Translations under genes and position numbers: made by a program
DNA from: an uncultured Pseudomonadales bacterium
Lineage (GTDB): Bacteria; Pseudomonadota; Gammaproteobacteria; Pseudomonadales; Azotimanducaceae
Direction of reading: 5' to 3'
Assembly (NCBI GenBank): GCA_905182155.1
Contig: CAJJAX010000033.1
Coordinates: 1-33,260, forward strand
DNA length: 33,260 bases
Shown: in pieces, positions 17,624 to 26,347 of the stretch
How positions within the stretch are numbered: position 1 is the stretch's first letter
How the letters are laid out: each line of letters opens with the position of its first letter
The notes under the pieces: model-generated
Seen by the model: only the letters and a program-made list of their open reading frames with translations
What the model was told of the DNA's origin: nothing
Databases searched by the model: none

Positions 17624-18013
17624 ATGGACCGGCTCATAACGATCGTGCTTATCGGTTTCGTGTTATTTCTGCTGGGTTATTTTGCCAGCAAGGCATCAGT
17701 TGATAGACCCAAGCTCGCTAAGGGTCACGCTGAAACCAGGAGCGGCCTCGACGCAGGTGCGGCCACAGCATCGACCGGCATCGATCTCCGTGACCTAGAG
17801 GCGATTCCGGTTGAGGCGCTGGCGATGAAACTGGATGCCCGGGTTGCCGCAAAAGAGGCGATCCAGATGGCGCTGAATGAGCGGGAGGATCTTGCCATTG
17901 GCGATGAACTCACGATCCAGGGACTTCGAATCAAAATCACTCGAGTCCCGCGTAAAGACCCAGTCGTCACGGGTCGTTATGTTATTGTCTCCGACGAGCG
18001 TGATTCGCCTTAG
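17624..18013 (+). CDS. Small membrane-anchored hypothetical protein
   Basis: The 129-residue product has one N-terminal membrane helix (residues about 4-22, LITIVLIGFVLFLLGYF) followed by a charged region. The second half (about 70-125) has an alternating pattern, including GDELTIQGLRIKITRV and GRYVIVSDE, that suggests a small beta domain. I do not recognise the family. The start is well supported by AGGAGG nine nt before the ATG. That binding site is the end of the 15-bp tandem repeat, so repeat number could affect its translation. No functional partner is evident nearby. Confidence 0.72.
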   Translation: MDRLITIVLIGFVLFLLGYFASKASVDRPKLAKGHAETRSGLDAGAATASTGIDLRDLEAIPVEALAMKLDARVAAKEAIQMALNEREDLAIGDELTIQGLRIKITRVPRKDPVVTGRYVIVSDERDSP

Positions 18014-18286
18014 GCGGTAAATGGCTTGGATGCGGTTCCGGTGTGAGGCGCAATTCAAGGTGCATCGCGAGCGGCCTAAGCGAGTAATCAAACTTTCTGG
18101 GGATAAGCATCAAATAGCCTGCGGTTTGTCTAGATCGCCGCTTTGGTAGTTGGTTCCGATATTACTTTGTTCAAGTGATCAGAGGTCTCTAGGGTCTTGG
18201 ACAGTACAGGTTCTCTATCTCAAGGAGATCAGCTGTTGCGCTTTTCGCTTTTAAGTTTTAGAAAATTGGTTCTTTCTAGGCGCGCC

Positions 18287-19336
18287 TCAAATAACGGATT
18301 CTTTGTGCCCAAGAGGCGTACTTGGGTGTAAACGCTCTGCTGTCTTTGTAGGATTGACGCCATACCAAGCTTTGAACGACCGCGAAAATCCCGTTGGGCA
18401 CGCGTATTGAAGATAATCGGAAATAGAATCTTGGGGTACCCCCTGTTCAAGGAGTAACAAGGCTTGATCCGCCCTCAATTTGGCTTTGATCGCAACAAAA
18501 CGGTTGCCTTCGTTCGACAGTTTTCGCTTTAGGGTCGCCTCAGAGATACTGTTCAGGGTCGCAATGTCTTTCAGATTACAGGCTGCTTTGTTCTCGAAGG
18601 CCTGTGCAACTTGTGCCATGACCAATCTTGTATATTGCAGTGGCTCATCAACTCGATTGGTGTCGTTCAGCAGCGTTTTGCCTAGCAGCTTATACTCTGC
18701 GGGATTGCTGAATGGGTTAGCTTGCTCAAGCATCGTGCGGTCAAAGACTAAAGAGAAAGGTAATTTCTTAAAGACCTCGGGTGCAAGGACTGATTTAAGC
18801 GGATGCTTTTCGTCGTTGGTGGCTGAGCCAATAGGATCTAAGGGAGAATCTTGGTTGTTTTTACGAACCCTGCGAAGAAAATCGCTAAACTGGTCAATCA
18901 CGCTCAGGATGTGCTCTTTAACCAGTTGAGATGTCTCCACGTGGAAATGCACATTAATCTCAATCACGTCACTTTTTTCAACAATATTAGCGGTGAAGAC
19001 ATTGTTGTCGATGTTCGCCAGGGCCATGGCATTGCGCGCGCAATCAGTGAAGGTTGGCGCTGTTAAAATATAGAGGGCTCTGACTGTGAAGTTTGCACCT
19101 AAGCCGGTCATCTTTAATTGTTCACGCAGTGCTGATATTGCAAAACCTCTTTCGGTGAGTGCGTCGAAAACGGCCTCAACTAAAGTGAGGCTGATGCGGT
19201 TGCCGAAACCGGAAGGCGAATTCATTTGTTGGTCTAATGTTGCTGCGATCTTTGCGTGCAGAGGACTGTCGATTAAATAGCCCTGTTTGTGAGCTTCTTG
19301 GACCATTAGCACACAGTTATTGCCAAGATGGTGCAT
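18287..19336 (-). CDS. AraC-family transcriptional regulator
   Basis: The product of about 349 residues has an N-terminal sensor region like the OruR/ArgR-type AraC proteins (Arabinose_bd-like, here LLGNxx-type composition) and a C-terminal helix-turn-helix pair. The second half reads LKDIATLNSISEATLKRKLS for the first helix-turn-helix, and the second ends in the typical GFSRSFKAWYGVNP. The ATG at 19336 is preferred because AGGA lies about 8 nt upstream; a TTG at 19393 would add 19 residues. Its targets are not evident. The small gene at 19421 lies just upstream in the same orientation, and the P450 further upstream is also on this strand, so either could be regulated by it. Confidence 0.85.
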   Translation of the reverse strand: MHHLGNNCVLMVQEAHKQGYLIDSPLHAKIAATLDQQMNSPSGFGNRISLTLVEAVFDALTERGFAISALREQLKMTGLGANFTVRALYILTAPTFTDCARNAMALANIDNNVFTANIVEKSDVIEINVHFHVETSQLVKEHILSVIDQFSDFLRRVRKNNQDSPLDPIGSATNDEKHPLKSVLAPEVFKKLPFSLVFDRTMLEQANPFSNPAEYKLLGKTLLNDTNRVDEPLQYTRLVMAQVAQAFENKAACNLKDIATLNSISEATLKRKLSNEGNRFVAIKAKLRADQALLLLEQGVPQDSISDYLQYACPTGFSRSFKAWYGVNPTKTAERLHPSTPLGHKESVI

Positions 19337-19420
19337 TGAGATTTCCTGTTCTATCGAACGATTATTTGCACCGGGTAGTGTAAGGATTTGCAAGCAAGTC
19401 CTTCACAAGACAAGCTACGA

Positions 19421-19663
19421 TTATTTTAGTTTTGTCAAAAGGTGTTGTTCTATCGCTCTTTCAGTTTGCTCCGTAATCTTGATGGTTTCGTGTAAATTTT
19501 CGAGATCGCGTCGTGTTTTATAAAGGAGTCTAGTGATCGGTTCGATGTTCTCAGAAAACTGACGGCTGAAGTACGATCGATCATTGATCACTATCTCAAA
19601 CGTGAGCGTTTGACGCTCGTGTTGCGCCTCCTGATATCGAGGCGGGGTAACAGGGCGGTTCAT
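19421..19663 (-). CDS. Small hypothetical protein, predicted helical
   Basis: The 80-residue product is charged, with a helical C-terminal half (RRDLENLHETIKITEQTERAIEQ region) that could form a coiled coil. I do not recognise a family. The ATG is supported by GGAG 8 nt upstream. It lies 85 nt upstream of the AraC-type regulator's coding start and reads in the same direction, so co-transcription is likely. Confidence 0.6.
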   Translation of the reverse strand: MNRPVTPPRYQEAQHERQTLTFEIVINDRSYFSRQFSENIEPITRLLYKTRRDLENLHETIKITEQTERAIEQHLLTKLK

Positions 19664-19906
19664 GCAAGCATCTCCGTAATCTATAAACGAAGGCTACACG
19701 GTATGCTTGCAGACACATTGTCTTTAAAGATCTTTTAGTGTGTCGCAATGATCTAAAGTTAACATGAAATGAAATTATGTGTAAGTTTTCATTTAAACCA
19801 CCTCTTTTTGTTCAAAAAGGCTACGGGTCTAGTCGTCATTCGCAAAAGCTTATTGGTTAGTGCAACTTGGTGGGCGCCAGTGTGATATCACGAATTGGAC
19901 TTGAAT

Positions 19907-21157
19907 CTAATGCGGATGCAGTACAACAGGCACCTCGGATATCCCGCGAATAAAATTATTCGGTAAGCGTACGACGTCTCCCACAATCTCGACCTTTCAA
20001 AACGCTTCAAAATTTCTTCCCAAAGCACTCGCAATTGCATTTCAGCAAGACGGTTGCCCATGCAACGGTGAACACCAAAACCGAAGGATACATGATTGCG
20101 AGCAGTTGGGGCGTTCGATGATGCTAGTTCATCAGCATGATCGAACACTTTCTGGGTCACGATTACCTGAGGCATACCACATCAGTACCTTGATCGCCTT
20201 TCTTGATCTGCTTCTCACCAATTTCACAGTCGTTGTTTGCTGTTCGTCGCATATGAGGCAAGCGGTGTTTGCCAGCGGATCAGCTCCGACACCATGTTGG
20301 GTATGAGGGCGGCATCTTCGCGTAGCTTTTGATATTCCTGGGGATGCTGATTCAACGCGATCACGCCGCCACTGATGCTGTTGCGGGTGGTGTCGTCGCC
20401 GACGCACGCTGAGTAGAAGTCGTGGGTGCAATCGCCATCGGCGTCGATCGACTCTTGCGTGGCCTCACCGTGGGCTCAGCATGCCGAATCGCCTTTGGCG
20501 GTTCGGCAGCGCGTTTTGCCAGAAGCTGGAACCGCCTTGGCGCGTGCTTGCCCCCAGGCGGGCTTCCTACGCGCTTGCATCGCCTTCGATTCCGGTTACC
20601 TGGGGGATGTTGGTGGTGATGTCGGACCAATAGGTCAGTTTGCGACGATCTTCAAAAGGAAAGTCAAACAAGGTCGCCAGCATTTGTGTCGTCAATTCAA
20701 TTGAGACTCTGTCGACCCAATTAAACTCTTCTCCGATGGGCAGTTCGTCGAGGATTTTACCCGCCCTTTCGCGAATAATGTGCTCCATCAAGGAGAGGTT
20801 CGACGGCGCAACGACCCCCGTTACACTCTTGCGTTGAACATCGTCGTGTCGCGGCGGATCCATCGCAATGAAATTTTCGATGCCCTTCTCGCCTTCGAGC
20901 GGGTCAACGATGGCGATGCCGCCAGCCTCGGAGGAGAAAACCTCGTGGTTTGTATCCACTGCCTTGATGTCCGCGTGATTGGTGACAGACCAATAAGCGC
21001 CATTAACGCTGTCCTTGCAGTAGTGAACGGGGTCTTCTTTGCGCAACCGCGCAAACCAGTCTTGCCAATTATCGTCCCGAAACCGTTCTGGGCGGCTGAC
21101 ATCAATATCTTCAAGGGCTTGGCTCATCGCATCTGCTGGGTGCGGGGTCGTGCTCAT
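19907..21157 (-). pseudogene. Cytochrome P450, CYP153-like, interrupted by several frameshifts
   Basis: The locus would encode about 417 residues, a normal bacterial P450 length. Intact in the first frame (21157-20567) are the N-terminal [13 protein letters not shown], the [10 protein letters not shown] segment and [10 protein letters not shown]. After this the sequence jumps frames: DDTTRNSISGG (I helix), SELIRWQTPLA with YMRRTANNDCEIG (ExxR region and after), [13 protein letters not shown], the heme loop [10 protein letters not shown], and a last frame ending [20 protein letters not shown]. The region around 20400-20570 is the least readable. The motif set is that of CYP153 alkane hydroxylases and close relatives. 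Breaks look like single-base indels with conserved residues on both sides. No ferredoxin or reductase gene is adjacent. Confidence 0.8.
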
Positions 21158-21675
21158 TGGACGTTCCTTTTAATCGGCTGTCGTAACCTATGCTGTGGAT
21201 CGGCAGTAGTCAAATCGTTAACCTTGAGGCGGCGGCTCGACGCAGGGCTAGACGCCCCGTTTTTCGGGTGGTCGGCGTCGTGATCGAGTGGATTGGTGAC
21301 CGAGAACCTAGGGCAGGTGAAGGGGTATGGGGTTGTTTTAGCGTGGTGATAACGAGCGTTGAGATGCTTGTGTTGGTTGCCCCGTATCCGAGGGGTTACA
21401 TCGGCCACGTCATGGCGCATCTTTGTTTCGACAAATCGGTCGGGTGCTTTGCGTTGTTCCGTAACCGGTCCTGATTATTCGGAGAACGAGGCGAGGGTGC
21501 TTGCTAGGACCGGATCCTTGCAGAATTCGCCCAAGGCATTAAAATTTTGCGCCCATTTCCTTTCGATAGCAGGCAACGGGTTAGCGATGGCGCAGCCTCA
21601 CCAAGCGCTGTACAGCGCTATACGGGTTGATCCTTGGGGGCTAAGCTCAAGCGTTCACTGCAAAGCTAGGAGAGC
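21158..21675. other. Intergenic region upstream of the P450, with palindrome
   Basis: About 520 bases between the divergent P450 and the small membrane protein. No frame in it looks like a protein. It contains one perfect palindrome (21604-21619), given separately. Confidence 0.4.
21604..21619. promoter_or_regulatory. Perfect 16-bp palindrome, possible operator
   Basis: AGCGCTGTACAGCGCT is its own reverse complement and lies about 57 nt before the gene at 21676 and about 450 nt upstream of the P450 start. A dimeric repressor site is a reasonable guess; there is no T-run for a terminator. Confidence 0.45.
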
Positions 21676-21987
21676 ATGATGATGGTTAAGCTGTTGCGAC
21701 AAGTAGGCTACTGCTTAATCTGGGCAGATCTGTTTTTAGTGTTCTTGGCCGGGCATGCGGTGTTGGTTGATCCAGCAGCGAGTGCGACCCAATATCTCCA
21801 AGAGTATTTCTTTGCAGGGTTTGTCTTGGTGGAATGGGTGCGCGATTGGGGTTGGTTCTTTGATTTCTTTCTGGGGTATTTTGTTGCGTTACCGGCAGCC
21901 GCTTTTTTCTTAATTCGCTTTACCGGCTCCACGCTGATCGGTGTGCTGCTGGTACGTTGGACTAGCGCACGAATGCGGTCGGATTAG
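21676..21987 (+). CDS. Small integral membrane protein, unknown function
   Basis: The product of about 103 residues is mostly hydrophobic, with three probable membrane helices (about residues 8-30, 44-55 and 62-92) and several Trp/Phe residues. I do not recognise a family. AGGAG lies a few nt before the two adjacent ATGs at 21676 and 21679. About 200 nt without a gene separate it from the SDR downstream. Confidence 0.65.
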   Translation: MMMVKLLRQVGYCLIWADLFLVFLAGHAVLVDPAASATQYLQEYFFAGFVLVEWVRDWGWFFDFFLGYFVALPAAAFFLIRFTGSTLIGVLLVRWTSARMRSD

Positions 21988-22189
21988 TCGGGCTGTTGTC
22001 CGGGCTTGAAGTCATCCGGGCACGGGATAAGCAACTTATCAATAGGCTCACAGCTGGTTTTATATTATGTTTAGGGCTGCAGGGGTCGAGGCCTCAGCGA
22101 TGCGTTTGCGATGTTGGCCTTATCAGTTGTGCCATAGCCAGACGTGGTATCAAAGTAACAAGCGTTCAATTCATTAAGAGGAATACGAA

Positions 22190-22954
22190 ATGGAAATTGC
22201 CGGAAGTAGTGGTTTGTTTGTTGGTGGCGCCTCGGGGATGTGTCGCGCAACGGCCGTGAAATTTGCAGAGAAGGGCGGTAAAGTCGCCATTTTAGACCTA
22301 GAGCAGTCCGATGGGGCGAGCGTCGCTGAGTCTTTGGGTGGGCAGTTCTATCCCTGCAATGTGATGGATTACGAGGGCATGGAAGCGGTTATGGCAACCG
22401 CGATCGGTGAGTTAGGCAGTTTGCATTTTATGGTGAATACCGCTGGCGGGGGTGGTGCACAGCGAACGCTCAAGAAGGATGGCACGCGCCACGCGTTGTC
22501 GGACTTCCGGCGCATCATCGATCTGAACCTGATTGCCTCGTTTAATATTAACACGGCTGCTGCGCAGCATATGTCGACTAATACGCCCAACAAAGACGGT
22601 GAACGTGGCGTCATGATCAATACGGCGTCGATTGCGGCCTTTGAAGGCCAAATTGGGCAGGTGGCTTATACGGCTGCGAAAGGCGGCATCGCTGCCATGA
22701 CGCTGACGATGGCGCGGGATCTTGGCACCCACGGCATTCGCTGCATGACGATTGCGCCCAGTTTGTTCGATACGGGTTTGACCGCGGGGATCCCTGATGA
22801 AGGCGCGTTGCAGTTAACCAAAGATGCGGCCTTTCCAAAGCGGATGGGGCGGCCACAGGAGTTTGCTGTGATGGCGATCGCGATCTTTGAGTCGGCCATG
22901 ATGAATGGCTCGACCTTGCGCGTGGATGGCGGCCAACGATTTGCACCGCGTTAG
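22190..22954 (+). CDS. Short-chain dehydrogenase/reductase (SDR), 3-hydroxyacyl-CoA dehydrogenase type 2-like
   Basis: The 254-residue product is a classical SDR. Catalytic residues are Asn113, Ser147, Tyr160 and Lys164 (YTAAK), with the NAG-type motif altered to NTAGG at 83-87. Asp36 after the second strand points to NAD(H). The glycine-rich loop reads VGGASGMCRA: a Val replaces the usual first Thr, and the final Gly of TGxxxGxG is replaced by Cys. Length and the KRMGRPQEFA and LRVDGGQR segments resemble the 17-beta-HSD10/3-hydroxyacyl-CoA dehydrogenase group, so fatty-acid or branched-chain acyl-CoA oxidation is a reasonable guess. The start is supported by AAGAGGA. A strong terminator follows. 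Confidence 0.88.
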   Translation: MEIAGSSGLFVGGASGMCRATAVKFAEKGGKVAILDLEQSDGASVAESLGGQFYPCNVMDYEGMEAVMATAIGELGSLHFMVNTAGGGGAQRTLKKDGTRHALSDFRRIIDLNLIASFNINTAAAQHMSTNTPNKDGERGVMINTASIAAFEGQIGQVAYTAAKGGIAAMTLTMARDLGTHGIRCMTIAPSLFDTGLTAGIPDEGALQLTKDAAFPKRMGRPQEFAVMAIAIFESAMMNGSTLRVDGGQRFAPR

Positions 22955-22979
22955 CCTATAGCGCACCTGCATAACGAAG

Positions 22980-23006
22980 AAGGGGCCCAATTAGTTGGGC
23001 CCTTTT
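22980..23006 (+). terminator. Rho-independent terminator after the SDR gene
   Basis: An 8-bp GC-rich stem (GGGCCCAA / TTGGGCCC), extended by A-T and G-T pairs, with a TTAG loop and a short T-run. It sits 25 nt after the stop. Because the A/T tracts are symmetrical, it may also serve the convergent gene ending at 23072. Confidence 0.85.
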
Positions 23007-23071
23007 GGTTTATGAAACAGCTTGTTGAGACGTGGGCGCGGGCCAAAAGCCTTCTGGCCGCGCCACAGGCG

Positions 23072-23539
23072 TTAGTTCCCGGCGAGCGGCGAGATGTGCG
23101 TGTGCATGATCAGCCACCCGGATTTTTCTTTGACCAATACCAGGGTGACCCAAGTGGGTGGGCTCATGTCAGAAGGCTTGTTGTGGGGATACACATGCCA
23201 CCAGCGCAGGAAACTCGCAACGGCCGTCTTACCGTGAATCGACACCACGGGATCTTCGATCATGGTGACAAAATTGGTTTTGCCGCCATTGAGAGACTCA
23301 CCGGCCTTGCGGCCGGTAATTTGATTGGCCATGTTCTTCGCTTCGTCGGTTTGACGAATCCCCCCCGAGATATAAATGCGATCCGGGTGCATGAGTTTTG
23401 CTTGTGCGGCGAGGTCATTTTCCAAATCGCCATACTGTTGAACCACCTTCGTAACATCACTGACATCATCGGCCAGCGTGTTGATGCTAAACAGCAGTCC
23501 GGCCAGTATTAAAATTGCGGTAATGGTGTTGAATTTCAT
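23072..23539 (-). CDS. Exported NTF2/SnoaL-like (DUF4440-type) protein
   Basis: The 155-residue product has a signal peptide (ITAILILAGLLFSINTLA) followed by a compact alpha+beta domain. The order VVQQYGDLENDLAA, FVTMIEDPVVSIHGKTAVASFLRWWHVYP and WVTLVLVKEKSGWLIMHTHIS fits the NTF2-like cone of the DUF4440/SnoaL group. These domains are often ketosteroid-isomerase-like or ligand-binding, but no catalytic residue set identifies a reaction. It is probably periplasmic. It converges on the SDR, with the shared terminator between them. Confidence 0.75.
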   Translation of the reverse strand: MKFNTITAILILAGLLFSINTLADDVSDVTKVVQQYGDLENDLAAQAKLMHPDRIYISGGIRQTDEAKNMANQITGRKAGESLNGGKTNFVTMIEDPVVSIHGKTAVASFLRWWHVYPHNKPSDMSPPTWVTLVLVKEKSGWLIMHTHISPLAGN

Positions 23540-23819
23540 GGTTTGATTCCTTGCTTTTCAAGCAGCGTAGCACGGGGGCTGAGAGGGGTCATGGATTGTT
23601 CGGTTTCGGTTCAGCAGTCTGCGCATCACTTAAAGGGCCCGGTGGGCCTGAGTGAGGTTGCGGCTGCGTTCCCTTGCATAAGGCTGTGTCATTCTGGATT
23701 GTTTATTGCTGTGACGATCAACCAGGTTTGGGACGCGTCGCTGCGATATCAACTAAATTGGCTTCCCTATCGCGGTAAGAGGGGAGGCGCTGGATCGACC
23801 CTCACGGCAATGAAAGGGC

Positions 23820-24749
23820 TTAGGGCTTGGCCAATTCCATCCCGTCCGAGACGGCGTTGGCAACCGTGCCGTAGACTACTTCCCAAGCCTCTTTGAGTTC
23901 GGGTGTCAGGCGGGGACCCAGCAGGTCAGCGAGTGCTTGGATAATGCATTCGCCAACATGATCAAAGGATTCGTTTTTGACCACACCGTAGTGCGCATGA
24001 CGCCGGCCCAGTTCGCGCAGGCCCGAGAGGGAATCGCCTGGACGTGCAGCATTGACCACTGTCGCCTCGATCATATTCATGAGGGTCACGGATTGCGCGT
24101 CGAGGTCGTCGGGAAAAAGCGGGCGGTAATCTGGATAACGTTCAAATAAAAGCTGGTAGAAATGCAGTCCAACTTCACGTCTGTGCGGCAGGATGTCTGC
24201 TAGAGACTGCTGAACCAGCAAGAGCGTGTTGTCCTCTGCCAACCCCGTAACGGGATAGAGCTTGATGAGCTCGTCCTTGCCACGAAGTGGGACATCCTGA
24301 GAGGGCTCAACCACAAATGCGTTGGGTGCCTGATCGAACACTGCCGAAGAAATGAGGAGGTTAGCCTCAAAATTTTTGGTCATAGCCTCGATACGCGCAG
24401 CCGCATTGACGGTGTCGCCGAGGAGTGAAAAGCTGCGGTGAGATGGATGCCCTACCAGGCCGACAACACAGGGGCCGTAGTGGATCCCAACGCCAATCTG
24501 AAAATCGAGCTGAAAATCATCACCAAGCCTTTTTGTGAGGCGGGCCGCGGTGTCTTGGATATTGAGTCCAGCCCGGACGGCATTACGACAGATGCGGCCC
24601 GGTTGATTGTCTGAGAGTCCGAACACGGCCATGATGCCGTCACCCATGTATTTGTCAATGAAACCGTCATTTTGAAGAATGGCTTCAGAGCATTCTGTGG
24701 CGTAGCTGTTGACGATATACATAATGTCGTGGGGGCAACATGCCCTCAC
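23820..24749 (-). CDS. Class III nucleotidyl cyclase and globin part of a ferredoxin-cyclase-globin fusion (frameshifted)
   Basis: This 309-residue frame carries the rest of the protein begun at 25140. Real sequence starts at the CPHDIM segment (residue 5 on). The cyclase domain (to about 165) has the base-selecting Lys33 and metal Asp37 in DKYMGD, and the transition-state Asn115 and Arg119 in GDTVNAAAR. Ser108 is at the second base-selecting position; a Lys/Ser pair favours ATP over GTP. Residues about 175-305 form a globin of the flavohemoglobin/sensor type: FYQLLFERYPDYRPLF with the CD1 Phe212, and proximal His251 in GRRHAHYG. A one-base insertion in the G run at 24731-24735 splits it from the N-terminal ferredoxin part. 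Repaired, the product would be about 439 residues. Confidence 0.9.
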   Translation of the reverse strand: MRACCPHDIMYIVNSYATECSEAILQNDGFIDKYMGDGIMAVFGLSDNQPGRICRNAVRAGLNIQDTAARLTKRLGDDFQLDFQIGVGIHYGPCVVGLVGHPSHRSFSLLGDTVNAAARIEAMTKNFEANLLISSAVFDQAPNAFVVEPSQDVPLRGKDELIKLYPVTGLAEDNTLLLVQQSLADILPHRREVGLHFYQLLFERYPDYRPLFPDDLDAQSVTLMNMIEATVVNAARPGDSLSGLRELGRRHAHYGVVKNESFDHVGECIIQALADLLGPRLTPELKEAWEVVYGTVANAVSDGMELAKP

Positions 24750-25140
24750 TAATGCCGGTAAAGTTTCTTAGATCACAGAACATGACGGCAAGGTGCTGTT
24801 CTTTTCCAGCAGGCTGGTCTGATTCTTCAAGATTGAAGGTGAAGACGTCTGAGCGATGCTGAACCAGTGGCCTAATTGCAACGTCGCCAAGGACCTTGGT
24901 CTGGCAAGCGAGGCGGGTGTCGTCACCCCAGCCTTTGCGGGCTCCAACGGCTTCCTCGGCTGGTGTTCGCAGGCCAACTGTTGAGAGTCCGTCAACGATT
25001 TGGACGCGACAGGTCGTGCAGCGCGCGTTACCACCGCACTCCGACATATGCGGCATTTTGGCCGCAATGGCGGCTTCGAGGATGGTTTGCCCTTCGACAG
25101 CATCGATTGTTCTACTGTCCATATAGCGTATTTTTGGCAT
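24685..25140 (-). CDS. 2Fe-2S ferredoxin and first cyclase part of the same fusion
   Basis: The N-terminal part has a plant/adrenodoxin-like 2Fe-2S domain (residues 1 to about 95) with ligands Cys35, Cys41, Cys44 (CGGNARCTTC) and Cys79 (RLACQ). A short linker leads to the beginning of the class III cyclase domain (HLAVMFCDLRNFTGI, metal ligand Asp123). The frame then runs out of homology after GML and ends in an unrelated tail. The correct continuation (PHDIMYIV) lies one base away in the frame that ends at 23820. The break is in a run of five Cs on the coding strand, a classic site of homopolymer error. No membrane segment is present, so the protein is cytoplasmic. Confidence 0.88.
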   Translation of the reverse strand: MPKIRYMDSRTIDAVEGQTILEAAIAAKMPHMSECGGNARCTTCRVQIVDGLSTVGLRTPAEEAVGARKGWGDDTRLACQTKVLGDVAIRPLVQHRSDVFTFNLEESDQPAGKEQHLAVMFCDLRNFTGISEGMLPPRHYVYRQQLRHRML

Positions 25141-25532
25141 GGCTCAGGGTACGCCGCCAAAGAGAAAGGGGCAAGCGGAAGGCCAATCTATATCGAACAA
25201 AGGTAAAGCTGCCTTTGGAAATTAAAGTCGCAAGGTTCATAGAACGATGGGCGTTGGGCATGATGCGAATATCACAGAACGGTAGACAACTGCTCAATCA
25301 AAACCTTACGTTGAGGTCAATGACGCTTTCTTCGAGGATTACGGCTGACGTGCCCTTCTGGCACAAGTCGGTACCGAAAGCCGAGCAGTCACCTTTTTGC
25401 AGGATCGCTGCCGCGTGGTGACGTGGCCCCATCATTTCGATGCGCCCGTAGATCAGGCATACTCTCTGAAGCACCTCTAAGTCGAGCAGGATTGAGCGGT
25501 TTAGGGTGCTTTGATTCTTTGTTTAGTGAGGT
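25141..25532. other. Intergenic region between the fusion gene and the Nudix gene
   Basis: About 390 bases between divergent genes. Overlapping frames here are short and do not look like proteins. It should hold both promoters; no consensus pair was assigned with confidence. Confidence 0.35.
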
Positions 25533-26039
25533 GTGTGGTTGAAAAAGTTTAAATTTTGTCCGATGTGCGCGGCGTCCTTAGTCGAGCGTCGAAAGGATCG
25601 TATCGAGTGTTCCGCGTCCTGCGGGTTTGTGAACTACGACAATCCGACACCGGTCGCGGCGGTTGTGGTGGAGTTCGAGGGCAAAATTGTTCTGGCGCAC
25701 AACCGGTCTTGGCCGGGCACGTTTAACGGCTTGATTACGGGCTTTGTGGATCATGCCGAGGGTGCCGCCGAATGCGCCGTACGAGAAGTGAAGGAAGAGC
25801 TTGATCTGGATGCCGGCCCACCAACCCTCATCGGTGTGTACCCGTTCGAACGCATGAATCAAATCATTGTTGGCTACCATGTGCAGGCAACCGGCGTCAT
25901 CACCTTAAACGAAGAGCTCGACAGCTATATTTTGGTGCCGCCAGACGCGTGCCTCGTGTGGCCGGCTGGTACGGGTCTTGCGCTGCGGGATTGGTTGCGG
26001 GGCCGGGGCGTTGAACCCGAGATGATTAAGCGGCCCTAA
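25533..26039 (+). CDS. Nudix hydrolase with zinc ribbon (NudC-like)
   Basis: The 168-residue product starts with a zinc ribbon: Cys9 and Cys12 in FCPMC, then Cys27 and Cys31 in ECSASC. A Nudix domain follows. The Nudix box is GFVDHAEGAAECAVREVKEELDL; the REVKEE core with its metal-binding Glu residues is intact, and Asp replaces the final Gly. Ribbon plus box resembles the NADH pyrophosphatase NudC, but the N-terminal NudC region is missing and the protein is shorter. A nucleotide or NAD(H)-related substrate is a reasonable guess. The start is a GTG preceded by GAGG, and the TTG at 25539 is an alternative. Confidence 0.85.
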   Translation: MWLKKFKFCPMCAASLVERRKDRIECSASCGFVNYDNPTPVAAVVVEFEGKIVLAHNRSWPGTFNGLITGFVDHAEGAAECAVREVKEELDLDAGPPTLIGVYPFERMNQIIVGYHVQATGVITLNEELDSYILVPPDACLVWPAGTGLALRDWLRGRGVEPEMIKRP

Positions 26040-26347
26040 ACCGGATGTGAATTTAAGCATAGGCTCTGGTGACGTATCATCGCGCTGGCATCACCGGCAT
26101 CACCGGCATCACGGGCATCGCTGGCTGCTAAGGCGTGGTGCGCGAAGGGGTTCGGTATCCAGCGAAACCAAATTGGTTTAACACCAACGAGCTAAAACAA
26201 CACCGGGGCCGTCTTGCTCGCCTAGGCTATAGATTTTAAAAGCTCATATATTCAATGAGTTAGGCCATTTCCTTTACAGGCAGTGTCCGCCGGCCCGCAG
26301 TCTGCGGCCGACGGGTGATCACTGTGTTCAGGTGGCTCGTGAAATGC
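26040..26347. other. Intergenic region with a short 9-bp repeat and an imperfect hairpin
   Basis: About 308 bases with no credible gene. Around 26089-26124 the motif ggcatcacc (9 bp) is repeated three to four times with small changes. At about 26289-26313 the complementary segments gGCCcGCAG / CTGCGGCC form an imperfect GC-rich hairpin without a T-run. Confidence 0.4.

Noticed and set aside
17410..17637. Minus-strand Leu/Asn-rich ORF across the 15-bp repeat
   Set aside because: It is the translation of the repeat, lies opposite a well-supported gene start, and has no family resemblance.
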